Below, one piece after another: positions 1-6,934 of a DNA stretch of 10,751 nucleotides (within the stretch, counting starts at the first letter, position 1; the number at the start of each line of letters is the position of its first letter). Under the pieces are notes generated by a model. The model saw only the letters and a list, made by a program, of their open reading frames with translations. It was not told the origin of the DNA and did no database searches. The stretch spans positions 1 through 10,751 of the forward strand of contig JAFAFD010000463.1 of the NCBI GenBank assembly GCA_023423675.1, written 5' to 3'. Source of the stretch: Pseudomonadota bacterium (GTDB lineage: Bacteria > Pseudomonadota > Gammaproteobacteria > Xanthomonadales > Xanthomonadaceae). A program made the position numbers and the translations under genes.

Positions 1-149
1 GGCGCGCATGACCGCATTCTTCTTTTGGTTTAGTCACCTTGAAGGCTGCGGCATGCGCGCACTTGTTTCCAGAGCCGGTTGCGTAAGCCATTGCTCTGCC
101 TGAGGAAAACGTGGGGATACCTCAGGCTCTGACCCCCGCCGCAGAAAGC
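1..149. other. Gene-poor window edge, no supported gene
   Basis: No coding region can be supported here. The only plus-strand frame with a start (ATG at 8, stop ending at 103, 31 codons) has no ribosome binding site and no recognisable protein. A minus-strand GTG near position 38 could open a frame leaving the window at the left edge, but only about a dozen codons are visible. Two inverted repeats are present: a 9-bp perfect pair (2-10 with 52-60, arm GCGCGCATG) and a 7-bp pair (99-105 with 120-126, arm CCTGAGG). Their role is unknown. Confidence 0.4.
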
Positions 150-178
150 AGAAGGGCCGGCATTGCGCCGGCCCTTCT
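150..178 (-). terminator. Hairpin terminator downstream of the TonB-dependent receptor
   Basis: A perfect 12-bp stem (150-161 with 167-178, arm AGAAGGGCCGGC) closes a 5-base loop. It lies 25 bases beyond the receptor stop codon, where an intrinsic terminator is expected. On the minus strand the stem is followed by a pyrimidine-rich but imperfect T tract. The plus-strand side is also T-rich, so it could work in both directions. Confidence 0.75.
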
Positions 179-203
179 TCATTGCATCACGCCATCAACC
201 GCA

Positions 204-2471
204 TCAGAACTTCGCGGTGAACTCGACGCCGAACGTGCGCGGCTCGTTGAGGAAGCCGGTCAGGTTGTTGAAGTCGATCGCACCGACCACGCGGGTCTGG
301 TTGGTCAGGTTGCGGCCGAACACGGCCACGTCATACTGGCCGTAATCCCAGTTGTAGCCCACGCGCAGGCCACCTTCCAGCGAGCTGCGGCTGCGGAACT
401 CCGGCGACTCGTACAGGAAGAAGTTCACCGCGCTCTTGTACGCCCAGTCGGTGTAGACGTAGACCTCGCTGGCATCGTTGATCGGGAAGCCGGCACGCAG
501 GGTCAGGTTGTGGATCCACTTCGGCGCCTGCGGCAGCGAATTGCCGTTGACCAGCGCGTAGGTGGTGCCACCGATGACGGTGGTCGGGTCGGTGATGGTG
601 CAGCCACCACCACAGATCGCCACGGCCAGATCGCGGTCCTTGATCTCGGTGTCGTTGTAGCTGCTGCCCAGGGTCATCAGCACGTGGTCGGTCAGGTACG
701 CCTCGAAGTCCAGCTCGAAGCCCTGGCCGATGGTCTTGTCGGCGTTGAGCAGGGTGGCGGTGTTGTTGCTGCCACCCACCGCGATCAGCTGCTGGCCATC
801 GACGTTGTAGCGGAACACGTTGAAGCCCAGGCGTGCACGACGGTCGAACAGGTCGGCCTTGATGCCGGCTTCATACGAGATCACCTTCTCCGAATCGGCC
901 TGGGTGACGCCGCCGAAGGCCAGGCGGCCCTGGATCGACGGTGCACGGAAGCCCTTGGCCACGCGCGCATAGGCGTTGATGTTGTCGGTGAGCTGGTAGA
1001 CACCGCTCAGGTCCCAGCTGACGTCGTCGACATCGCTGTTGGCCAAGTACGGACCGCTGACCGGCGTGCCGCCGGCAACTGCCTGCAGCACGCTGGCGGT
1101 GAAGTCCTTCTTGTCCTGGGTGTAACGCACGCCGGCGCGCAGCTTGAAGCGATCGGTCACGTCCAGGTCGCCCGAGGCGAACGCGGCCCAGGCCTTGTTG
1201 CGCTGGCTCTGCACGGCGTGGCCAGTCTGCGGGTTGCCCGGGGTCAGCGAGTCGTAGTTGAAGCTGTCGATGGTGACGTCTTCATCGAAGTAGAAGACGC
1301 CGGCCTGCCAGTCGAAGCGGCCCCACTCGTTGGATTCGACGCGGAATTCCTGCGTCCACTGGCGGTGGTGCGGCAGGCCGTCAGCCGATTCGGACGGGAA
1401 CGGAATGTTGCCCGGGCCGTAGTTGCCGGCGCCCAGGAACGAAGCACCGTAGCCGCCATCGACGTCGCCGTGGTTCAGCGATTCAGCGGTTTCATAGCCG
1501 GTGATCGAGTGCAGGGTGACGCGGCCCAGGTCCCACTTGATGCGTGCACTGCCGCCCCAGGTTTCCAGGTTGGAGAAGTTCAGGCCATCGGTGGAGACCT
1601 TGTCGCGGTCGAAGTTCTCGACCAGCGCGTTGCTGCCCTTCTGGATGATGTTGGCGCGGAACAGACGGGCGGTGCCGTTGAGCTTGCGCTTGTGCAGGTT
1701 GAACAGCGCTTCGACGTCGTCACCTTCGTACAGGAACTGCACGCGGCCAGCGGCTTCGTCATAGCCTTCGAAGCCCGAGCTCGGCGCGTTGGCGACGGTG
1801 TTGTCGACGTAGTTCTCGCGGCGCTGGTACAGCGCCGACACGCGCGCCGACCAGCGGCTGGTCAGCGGGCCGCCGTAGGCACCCTGCACGTTCCAGGTGT
1901 CATACGTGCCGTAGGACATCTTCACGTAGCCATCGGCGTCCTGCGACGGACGGGCCGAATCGAACTTCACCACGCCGGCCGGGGTGTTGCGGCCGAACAG
2001 CGTGCCCTGCGGGCCACGCAGCACTTCCACGCCGGCCAGGTCGAACAGCGGGAAGCCCTTCAGCAGCGGGCTTTCCTGCACCACGTCGTCATACACCAGC
2101 GACACCGGCTGCGAAGCGTTGAGATCGAAGTCGGTGTTGCCCAGGCCGCGGATGTAGAAGCGCGGGAAGGCACGGCCGTACGACGATTCGATGTTCAGGC
2201 TGGGCACGCGCGCGGACAGGAAGCGGATATCGTCGCCGGCGGAGCCAAGCACATCCAGCTTCTCGCCCTGGATCGCGGTGATCGCGACCGGCACGTCCTT
2301 GGCGTTCTCGACGCGGCGCTGCGCGGTGACCTGGAGGGCATCGAGGGCAACCGGATCCTTGGCAGCGGGGGTTTCCTGGGCGGCTGCTACCAGCGGCAGC
2401 AGGGCGGAAAGAGCGGCAACGAGGGGACGCGCGACCGGAGTGCGGCCACGGAAAGTGCGGGTCGGAGACAT
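204..2471 (-). CDS. TonB-dependent outer-membrane receptor
   Basis: This is a 755-residue outer-membrane beta-barrel importer, driven by TonB-ExbB-ExbD, that takes up a scarce ligand such as an iron chelate or a carbohydrate. Visible features in order: a signal peptide (about residues 1-31, ending LVAAAQ), a TonB-box-like segment DALQVTAQ (44-51), a plug domain (about 58-170, with FYIRGLGN and VEVLRGPQGTLFGRN), then a barrel with alternating aromatic strands ending in a C-terminal Phe (FTAKF), as outer-membrane proteins usually do. The ATG at 2471 is chosen because the signal peptide starts there. The TTG 19 codons upstream overlaps the likely promoter and adds an unusual extension. A CGGGC cysteine pair (620-624) falls in a probable surface loop. 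The plug resembles the sterol/iron-type receptors common in Xanthomonadaceae. No transport or catabolic partner lies alongside, so the substrate cannot be named. The family call is secure. Confidence 0.95.
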   Translation of the reverse strand: MSPTRTFRGRTPVARPLVAALSALLPLVAAAQETPAAKDPVALDALQVTAQRRVENAKDVPVAITAIQGEKLDVLGSAGDDIRFLSARVPSLNIESSYGRAFPRFYIRGLGNTDFDLNASQPVSLVYDDVVQESPLLKGFPLFDLAGVEVLRGPQGTLFGRNTPAGVVKFDSARPSQDADGYVKMSYGTYDTWNVQGAYGGPLTSRWSARVSALYQRRENYVDNTVANAPSSGFEGYDEAAGRVQFLYEGDDVEALFNLHKRKLNGTARLFRANIIQKGSNALVENFDRDKVSTDGLNFSNLETWGGSARIKWDLGRVTLHSITGYETAESLNHGDVDGGYGASFLGAGNYGPGNIPFPSESADGLPHHRQWTQEFRVESNEWGRFDWQAGVFYFDEDVTIDSFNYDSLTPGNPQTGHAVQSQRNKAWAAFASGDLDVTDRFKLRAGVRYTQDKKDFTASVLQAVAGGTPVSGPYLANSDVDDVSWDLSGVYQLTDNINAYARVAKGFRAPSIQGRLAFGGVTQADSEKVISYEAGIKADLFDRRARLGFNVFRYNVDGQQLIAVGGSNNTATLLNADKTIGQGFELDFEAYLTDHVLMTLGSSYNDTEIKDRDLAVAICGGGCTITDPTTVIGGTTYALVNGNSLPQAPKWIHNLTLRAGFPINDASEVYVYTDWAYKSAVNFFLYESPEFRSRSSLEGGLRVGYNWDYGQYDVAVFGRNLTNQTRVVGAIDFNNLTGFLNEPRTFGVEFTAKF

Positions 2472-2518
2472 GGCGGTAGGCTGTGTTTGGAGGGGTGGTG
2501 AAACGGCGCTACCAGAGA

Positions 2519-2547
2519 ATTGTTGCAATACAGCACTTACGCCGCAA
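2519..2547 (-). promoter_or_regulatory. Candidate sigma-70 promoter for the TonB receptor
   Basis: On the minus strand, TTGCGG (2542-2547) and AACAAT (2519-2524) are separated by 17 bases, with start of transcription expected near 2512. The -10 matches consensus at four of six positions and the -35 at only three. If correct, it places the TTG at 2528 before the transcript and supports the ATG at 2471 as start. It is assigned by eye only. Confidence 0.3.
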
Positions 2548-2571
2548 ATGCCGATCGTTCATGGCCCCTCA

Positions 2572-2587
2572 CCGGCAGTGCTGCCGG
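2572..2587. repeat. Short perfect palindrome in a divergent spacer
   Basis: CCGGCAG and CTGCCGG, separated by two bases, form a perfect 7-bp inverted repeat. It lies between the divergent receptor and AIM24-family genes. It could be an operator or simply a small hairpin. It lacks the GTAG header of the SMAG repeats seen elsewhere in the window. Confidence 0.4.
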
Positions 2588-2595
2588 CAGGCCGC

Positions 2596-2601
2596 TAGAC
2601 T
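2596..2601 (+). promoter_or_regulatory. Possible -10 element for the AIM24-family gene
   Basis: TAGACT lies 31 bases before the start codon at 2633 and resembles a -10 hexamer. No convincing -35 is found 16-18 bases upstream, so this is weak. Confidence 0.2.
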
Positions 2602-2632
2602 CGGCATTTCCCCTTGCCACAGAGCTGCTGCG

Positions 2633-3670
2633 ATGACCCAGTGGTACTTCCATGCCGCCGGCCAGGCCGAGCGGATCGGCCCGCTCGACGAGGACGCTGC
2701 GCGCCATTTTGCGCAGGCCAACCCGCACGCGCTGGCCTGGCGCCAGGGCATGGGAGGGTGGACACCCGTGTCCGAAATCAGCGTTCTGCACGGGTCTGCG
2801 GCAGCGGCAGCGCCCGCCGCACCCGCCCCTGCACCGCCGGTCCTGCCCGCTGCCGCGCCGGCCGCGACTGAAACCGTCAGCAGCAGCGGCGGCCACGGCG
2901 ATCCGATCGATTTCCGCATCGTCGGCCATGAAATGCAGTTCGTGGAGATCGGCCTGGACCCGGGTGAAAGCGCGATCGCCGAAGCCGGCGCGCTGATGTT
3001 CAAGGAATCCACGGTGCAGATGGACACGGTGTTCGGCGACGGCTCGCAGGCCAGCAGCGGCTTCATGGGCAAGGTGATGGCCGCCGGCCGCCGCGTGGTG
3101 ACCGGCGAAAGCCTGTTCGCCACCGTCTACACCCAGACCGGCACCGGCCGCGGCAAGGTCGCCTTCGCCGCGCCCTACCCCGGCACGGTGCTGCCGATGA
3201 AGCTGGACCAGCACGGCGGACGCCTGATCTGCCAGAAGGACAGCTTCCTGGCCGGCGCGCGCGGCGTGCGCATCGGCGTGCAGTTCCAGCGCAGGATCAT
3301 GACCGGCCTGTTCGGCGGCGAAGGCTTCGTCATGCAGAAGCTGGAAGGCGACGGCTGGGTCTTCATCCATGCCGGCGGTTGCGTGATCGAGCGCGAACTG
3401 GCCGCCGGCGAGCGCCTGGACGTCGATACCGGCTGCGTGGTGGCCTACCACCCGACGGTGGAGATGGACGTACGCCGGGTCAGCGGCATCAAGAGCATGC
3501 TGTTCGGAGGCGAGGGCGTGTTCCTGGCCACCCTGACCGGGCCGGGCAAGGTCTGGCTGCAGTCGCTGCCGTTCTCGCGCCTGGCCGGGCGCATGTGGAT
3601 GGCCGCGCCGCAGGGTGGCGGCAAGCGCCGCGGTGAAAGCGGGTTCCTGGGCGGCGACAACCGGTTCTGA
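2633..3670 (+). CDS. GYF_2 + AIM24/TIGR00266 family protein
   Basis: This 345-residue protein has three parts. Residues 1-50 form a GYF_2 (DUF4339)-like module beginning with WYF (4-6) and with a conserved GGWTPVSEI end (41-49). Residues about 54-88 are a low-complexity Ala/Pro linker. Residues about 92-320 are an AIM24/TIGR00266 beta-rich domain, with GLFGGEGF (225-232) and a second FGGEG (291-295) typical of the family. AIM24 was named for a yeast mitochondrial biogenesis factor; the bacterial members have no established biochemical role, and GYF-like modules usually bind proline-rich peptides. The ATG at 2633 is chosen because the GYF_2 fold starts directly after it. The frame stays open for 50 codons upstream but that part is not domain-like. 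The upstream Shine-Dalgarno is poor. The C terminus is Gly/Lys/Arg-rich. Probably cytoplasmic: no signal peptide or membrane helix is seen. Confidence 0.88.
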   Translation: MTQWYFHAAGQAERIGPLDEDAARHFAQANPHALAWRQGMGGWTPVSEISVLHGSAAAAAPAAPAPAPPVLPAAAPAATETVSSSGGHGDPIDFRIVGHEMQFVEIGLDPGESAIAEAGALMFKESTVQMDTVFGDGSQASSGFMGKVMAAGRRVVTGESLFATVYTQTGTGRGKVAFAAPYPGTVLPMKLDQHGGRLICQKDSFLAGARGVRIGVQFQRRIMTGLFGGEGFVMQKLEGDGWVFIHAGGCVIERELAAGERLDVDTGCVVAYHPTVEMDVRRVSGIKSMLFGGEGVFLATLTGPGKVWLQSLPFSRLAGRMWMAAPQGGGKRRGESGFLGGDNRF

Positions 3671-3679
3671 CCCCGCACG

Positions 3680-3748
3680 GCAGCGCCGCGCCATGCCCGG
3701 CGAGCACAGCGGCACCTGAACCATGCGCCGGGCATGGACCGGCGCTAC
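3680..3748. repeat. SMAG-type inverted palindrome pair
   Basis: Two 23-base palindromic units face each other. The right unit (3726-3748), read on the minus strand, starts GTAGCGCCGG and folds into an 8-bp stem with one mismatch. The left unit (3680-3702) starts GCAGCGCCG, a one-base decay of the GTAG header, and matches the right unit at 20 of 23 positions. This is the arrangement of paired SMAG (GTAG) elements known from Stenotrophomonas maltophilia, relatives of REP sequences mobilised by RAYT transposases. It starts 9 bases after the AIM24-family stop and may act as a transcript end or RNA-stabilising structure. Confidence 0.8.
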
Positions 3749-3770
3749 CCATGGATTTTGCATCCTTCGG

Positions 3771-3776
3771 TATGCT
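3771..3776 (+). promoter_or_regulatory. Possible -10 element for the patatin gene
   Basis: TATGCT matches the -10 consensus at four of six positions and lies 40 bases before the chosen ATG at 3817. No good -35 is visible; that position abuts the SMAG pair. If real, the longer frame opening at 3751 cannot be the true start. Confidence 0.3.
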
Positions 3777-3816
3777 GGCGCCCTTTCCTGAATCCGGCGC
3801 CCCGAGCGCATTGCCG

Positions 3817-4809
3817 ATGAGCCTGTTCCGTCCCCGCGTGCTGCTGTCCGTCGCCCTGCTCGGCCTGCTGGCCGGTTGCGGTGGCGAAGAGGTCCGCCCC
3901 ACTCCGCCGCCGCAGCCGACCCTGGTGCCACAGGCCAAGCCGATCAGGATCGGCATCGCCCTCGGCGGTGGTGCGGCCAAGGGCTTTGCCCACATCGGCG
4001 TGATCAAGATGCTGGAAGCCAACGGCTTCGAGCCGGTGGTGGTGTCGGGCACCAGCGCCGGCAGCGTGGTCGGCGCGCTGTATGCCAGCGGCATGGACGC
4101 GTTCCAGATGCAGAGCAAGGCCGTGGCACTGGATGAAGCCAGCATCCGCGACGTGCGCCTGTTCTCCGGCGGCCTGGTGCAGGGCCAGAAGCTGCAGGAC
4201 TACGTCAACGAACAGGTGGCCAACCGCCCGGCCGAGAAGCTGAAGAAGCCGTTCGCCGCGGTTGCCACCCAGCTGGAAACCGGCGAGCGCGCGATCTTCG
4301 TGCGCGGCAACGTCGGCCAGGCCGTGCGCGCGTCCAGCAGCATCCCCGGCGTGTTCGAGCCGGTGAAGATCGGTGGCCGCAACTACATCGACGGCGGCGT
4401 GGTCAGCCCGGTGCCGGTCGATGCCGCGCGCCAGCTGGGCGCCGAGTTCGTCATCGCCGTGGACATCTCCAGCAAGGCCAGCGGCAAGGCGCCGACCGGC
4501 ATGCTGGGCATCGTCAACCAGTCGATCTCGATCATGGGCCAGCGCCTGGGCGAGCAGGAACTGGCACGCGCCGACATCGTCATCCGGCCGAAGGTGCTGG
4601 ACATCGGCGCCGCCGATTTCAGCCAGCGTGGCACCGCCATCCTCGAAGGCGAGAAGGCCGCGATGGCAGCGATGCCGCAGATCCGCGCGAAGATCCAGCA
4701 GATGCAGAAGGCACGCGCCGCTGCGCTGGCACCGGCCGCACCGGTGGTGCCGAAGTGCGATGAGCCCTCGCGCCTGGGCAAGCTGATGGGCCGCAAGGAC
4801 AAGTGCTGA
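3817..4809 (+). CDS. Patatin-like phospholipase lipoprotein (RssA-like)
   Basis: A 330-residue predicted serine acyl-hydrolase of the patatin family (RssA/YjjU-like group), which cleaves ester-linked fatty acids through a Ser-Asp dyad. The start at 3817 gives a lipoprotein signal peptide: basic MSLFRPR, a hydrophobic stretch, and lipobox LAGC with the lipidated Cys at residue 21. A Pro-rich tether follows (28-42). The catalytic domain shows the glycine-rich oxyanion loop GGGAAKG (50-56), the nucleophile elbow GTSAG with Ser80, and the DGG aspartate motif at Asp192. All key residues are present. The C-terminal tail (about 310-330) is basic and Cys-containing. Lipidation suggests membrane anchoring facing the periplasm; Gly22 after the Cys gives no inner-membrane retention signal, so the outer membrane is likely. 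The longer frame from 3751 adds 22 residues that would bury the signal peptide, so it is rejected. The lipid substrate is unknown. Confidence 0.93.
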   Translation: MSLFRPRVLLSVALLGLLAGCGGEEVRPTPPPQPTLVPQAKPIRIGIALGGGAAKGFAHIGVIKMLEANGFEPVVVSGTSAGSVVGALYASGMDAFQMQSKAVALDEASIRDVRLFSGGLVQGQKLQDYVNEQVANRPAEKLKKPFAAVATQLETGERAIFVRGNVGQAVRASSSIPGVFEPVKIGGRNYIDGGVVSPVPVDAARQLGAEFVIAVDISSKASGKAPTGMLGIVNQSISIMGQRLGEQELARADIVIRPKVLDIGAADFSQRGTAILEGEKAAMAAMPQIRAKIQQMQKARAAALAPAAPVVPKCDEPSRLGKLMGRKDKC

Positions 4810-4818
4810 GTGTTCCGG

Positions 4819-4840
4819 CGCGCCGCTGCTGAGCGGCGCG
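4819..4840 (+). terminator. Hairpin terminator after the patatin gene
   Basis: A perfect 9-bp GC-rich stem (4819-4827 with 4832-4840, arm CGCGCCGCT) closes a 4-base loop. It begins 9 bases after the patatin stop and precedes the end of the convergent helicase gene at 4851. The following T tract (GATCGTTTCC) is short, so termination strength is uncertain. Confidence 0.65.
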
Positions 4841-4850
4841 TGATCGTTTC

Positions 4851-6848
4851 CTAACGCGCAGGCCGGTAACCGCTGGCCTGCTGCCGCTCGCGCCGGCGGG
4901 CCTGGCGCGCCTGTTCCTGCAGCGCCGCGGTGTGCTGCAGCTGTTCCATGCCATCGGCCGGCACGTGCAGCTGGCGGCGGGCACGGGTCAGCGCCAGGTA
5001 CACCGCGCGCACCGGGTTGTGCCAGATGCGCGCGCCCTGCCCCGCACTGAAGCACCCCGGCGACAGCGAGACCACGTCGAACTGCAGGTTCTTCGCGTGT
5101 TCGGCCAGGCACAGCACCACGCGCCCATCGGCGGGCGTGTCCTGGTCATCCAGTGCCTCCAGCAGTGACTGCACGCGGTCGGCGGAGGCGAACAACGCCT
5201 GCAGTGCGCCCTGCCCTTCGCCGGCCTGTGTGGACAGGAAACGCTCCTGCGTCTGGTTCGACCCGCTGTCGCGACGGCGCCATGCATCCAGCGGCCCCTG
5301 CAAAGCGCTGCGCAGCGCGCGCAGCGATGCCGGGTGCAGGTAGGGCCGCAACCCGTGCGCGTGCAGCTGTGCCGCATCCAGGGCCAGATCGGCGACGTTG
5401 CCGTGGATGCGCAGGCCTTCGCGTGGCACCTGCGACCAGTCGCGGTAATGCAGCACGCCGGTGGCGCGGTCGGCGGCACCGACGAACGGACCGCTGTCCT
5501 GGCCCAGGCCGTCCAGCGCCAGCGTCTGGTTGACCAGGCCATCGACCTGGTTGCCCTGGCGCACCGACTGGTGCATTTCCAGCACCTTCGATGCGGCCCA
5601 GCGCGGCACGGTGCCGGACAGGCACTGGTGCGGATCACCGAGGCTGACCACGCCGCGCGCATGGCCGGCCAGCAGCTGCTTCCACGACGGGCTCAGATCG
5701 TGCGCCTCGTCCACCAGCAGCATGCCCATGTCCTGTGGCGGGGTGACGCCGCGCAGCGCCAGCCACTTGCCGATGTGCGCGGGGCTCAGGCTCAGCAGCG
5801 TGCTCCGCTGCAGCTCGGCATCGAACATGCTGCGCCAGACGTGCTCGGCGGCCGCCAGGTAGGGCGCCACGTCGAGCATCGCGGCCGGCACCGACCGGTC
5901 GAAATGCTGGAAGGCCATGCGCGGTGCGGACGAGGCGCACCAGCGGTTGATGGCCTCGAAGGCAGTCAGCAGCACCTGCTCCGGGCTGCGCCCGCCGATG
6001 CCCTGCAGGCCGATGCGGCCGGCGATCTCGCGCGGGGTGCGGGTGCTGCGCCGGTAGCTGGCGATGAAACCGCCGGTCTGGCCGCTGCGCGCGGCGTGCT
6101 GGGCCACGCGGTTGGCGAATTCGATCTGGGTCAGCAGGCGCACCGCGGTGCTGGCCGGCACGCGGGCGCGGAACGCTTCGACCTGGCCGCGCGACGGCGC
6201 GATGTAGGTGTAGCGGCCCGGCCGCGCGTCCATCAGCGCCAGCACCAGATGGCCCTTGCCGGTACCGGCGTAGCCATCGAGGTCGATCAGTTCATCCGGA
6301 TTGGCGGCGATCGCGCGCAGCACGCGGGCCTGCTCGGAGGTGTACAGGCCATGGTGTTCGACTGCACGCGCGTCGCTGGCTACCGCCTCGTCCTGGTCGT
6401 CGTCCTCATCGTCACTGGCGAACGCGGCCGGGAAACGGATCTCATGTTCGGCCAGGGTTTCCTGGCAGGCCTGCTGCAGGGCCAGGCCGGGGTACCCGCT
6501 GGGCGACTGCACGATGAAGCCCTGCAGGATCTCCGCCGGGGCCAGCAGCACGCCATGGGCGGCGAGCGTCGCCAGCCAGGCATCGAGTTCCGGCTGGCCA
6601 CCACCGCCGGCGCCGGCGAGCTGCGCGGCCGCGCCGTCATGGCTGGCAAACAGCGCACAGGCCTCGTGCAGCAGACGCTCGATTTCCGCGGGGGTGTGCA
6701 GGCGCGCGCGGCACAGCTGCGCAGCCATCAACCCGGCCTGTTCCAGCGCGGTCTGCGGCGGCGTGCCATGGGCGATGTAGCGCGCCAGCGACTTGCGCTG
6801 CAGCGGCAGGAAGGTGGTGGTAAGCACCGGGTGCTGGAGTTCGGACAT
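4851..6848 (-). CDS. UvrD-like SF1 ATP-binding helicase-type protein, atypical motifs
   Basis: A 665-residue protein with the motif order of superfamily 1 helicases, which unwind or translocate on nucleic acid using ATP. Motifs seen: Walker A GYAGTGKG (192-199), Walker B LLVDEAHD (377-384), motif III GDPHQ (404-408), a motif IV-like HQSVRQG (426-432), a motif V-like EHAKNLQFDVV (583-593) and motif VI LALTRARRQLHV (618-629). Residues 1-165 are an extra N-terminal region ending in an acidic run, DDEDDDQDE (146-154). Two key positions differ from the norm: Walker A has Gly199 where Ser/Thr normally binds magnesium, and motif V has Asn587 where the common pattern has Gly (AKG). ATP use may therefore be altered. 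It ends in a basic RRRERQQ tail. The ATG at 6848 has only a weak AGG upstream. It follows lrp on the same strand after 86 bases and probably has its own promoter. Cellular role unknown. Confidence 0.85.
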   Translation of the reverse strand: MSELQHPVLTTTFLPLQRKSLARYIAHGTPPQTALEQAGLMAAQLCRARLHTPAEIERLLHEACALFASHDGAAAQLAGAGGGGQPELDAWLATLAAHGVLLAPAEILQGFIVQSPSGYPGLALQQACQETLAEHEIRFPAAFASDDEDDDQDEAVASDARAVEHHGLYTSEQARVLRAIAANPDELIDLDGYAGTGKGHLVLALMDARPGRYTYIAPSRGQVEAFRARVPASTAVRLLTQIEFANRVAQHAARSGQTGGFIASYRRSTRTPREIAGRIGLQGIGGRSPEQVLLTAFEAINRWCASSAPRMAFQHFDRSVPAAMLDVAPYLAAAEHVWRSMFDAELQRSTLLSLSPAHIGKWLALRGVTPPQDMGMLLVDEAHDLSPSWKQLLAGHARGVVSLGDPHQCLSGTVPRWAASKVLEMHQSVRQGNQVDGLVNQTLALDGLGQDSGPFVGAADRATGVLHYRDWSQVPREGLRIHGNVADLALDAAQLHAHGLRPYLHPASLRALRSALQGPLDAWRRRDSGSNQTQERFLSTQAGEGQGALQALFASADRVQSLLEALDDQDTPADGRVVLCLAEHAKNLQFDVVSLSPGCFSAGQGARIWHNPVRAVYLALTRARRQLHVPADGMEQLQHTAALQEQARQARRRERQQASGYRPAR

Positions 6849-6891
6849 GCCTGGAACCGGAAAGGAACGCTGCGGCGCGCGCAGGGCGGTG

Positions 6892-6920
6892 ATGCTCGGC
6901 TACCCGCCCGGCGCCGTCAA
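6892..6920 (-). promoter_or_regulatory. Candidate promoter for the helicase-type gene
   Basis: On the minus strand, TTGACG (6915-6920, five of six to the -35 consensus) and GAGCAT (6892-6897, weak -10) are 17 bases apart. The element lies in the 86-base gap between the lrp stop and the helicase start, suggesting the two genes need not be one operon. Confidence 0.35.
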
Positions 6921-6934
6921 ATCGCGGCGGCCGT

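Noticed and set aside
8..103. A 31-codon plus-strand frame at the left edge
   Set aside because: No ribosome binding site, no homology that I recognise, and too short to support alone.
111..2501. A 796-codon open frame on the plus strand across the receptor region
   Set aside because: It is exactly antisense to a clear TonB-dependent receptor. Long antisense frames are expected in GC-rich genes, and the translation is low-complexity V/A/R/G-rich with no domain.
2472..2528. A TTG-started 19-residue extension of the TonB receptor
   Set aside because: It would displace the signal peptide from the N terminus, uses a rare start codon, and overlaps the predicted promoter.
3751..3816. An upstream ATG giving a 22-residue extension of the patatin protein
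   Set aside because: It places non-signal sequence before the lipoprotein signal peptide and lies upstream of the likely -10 element.
3745..5112. A 455-codon minus-strand frame opposite the patatin gene
   Set aside because: The plus strand has a lipobox, GTSAG and DGG motifs. The antisense translation is His/Ala/Arg-rich shadow sequence.
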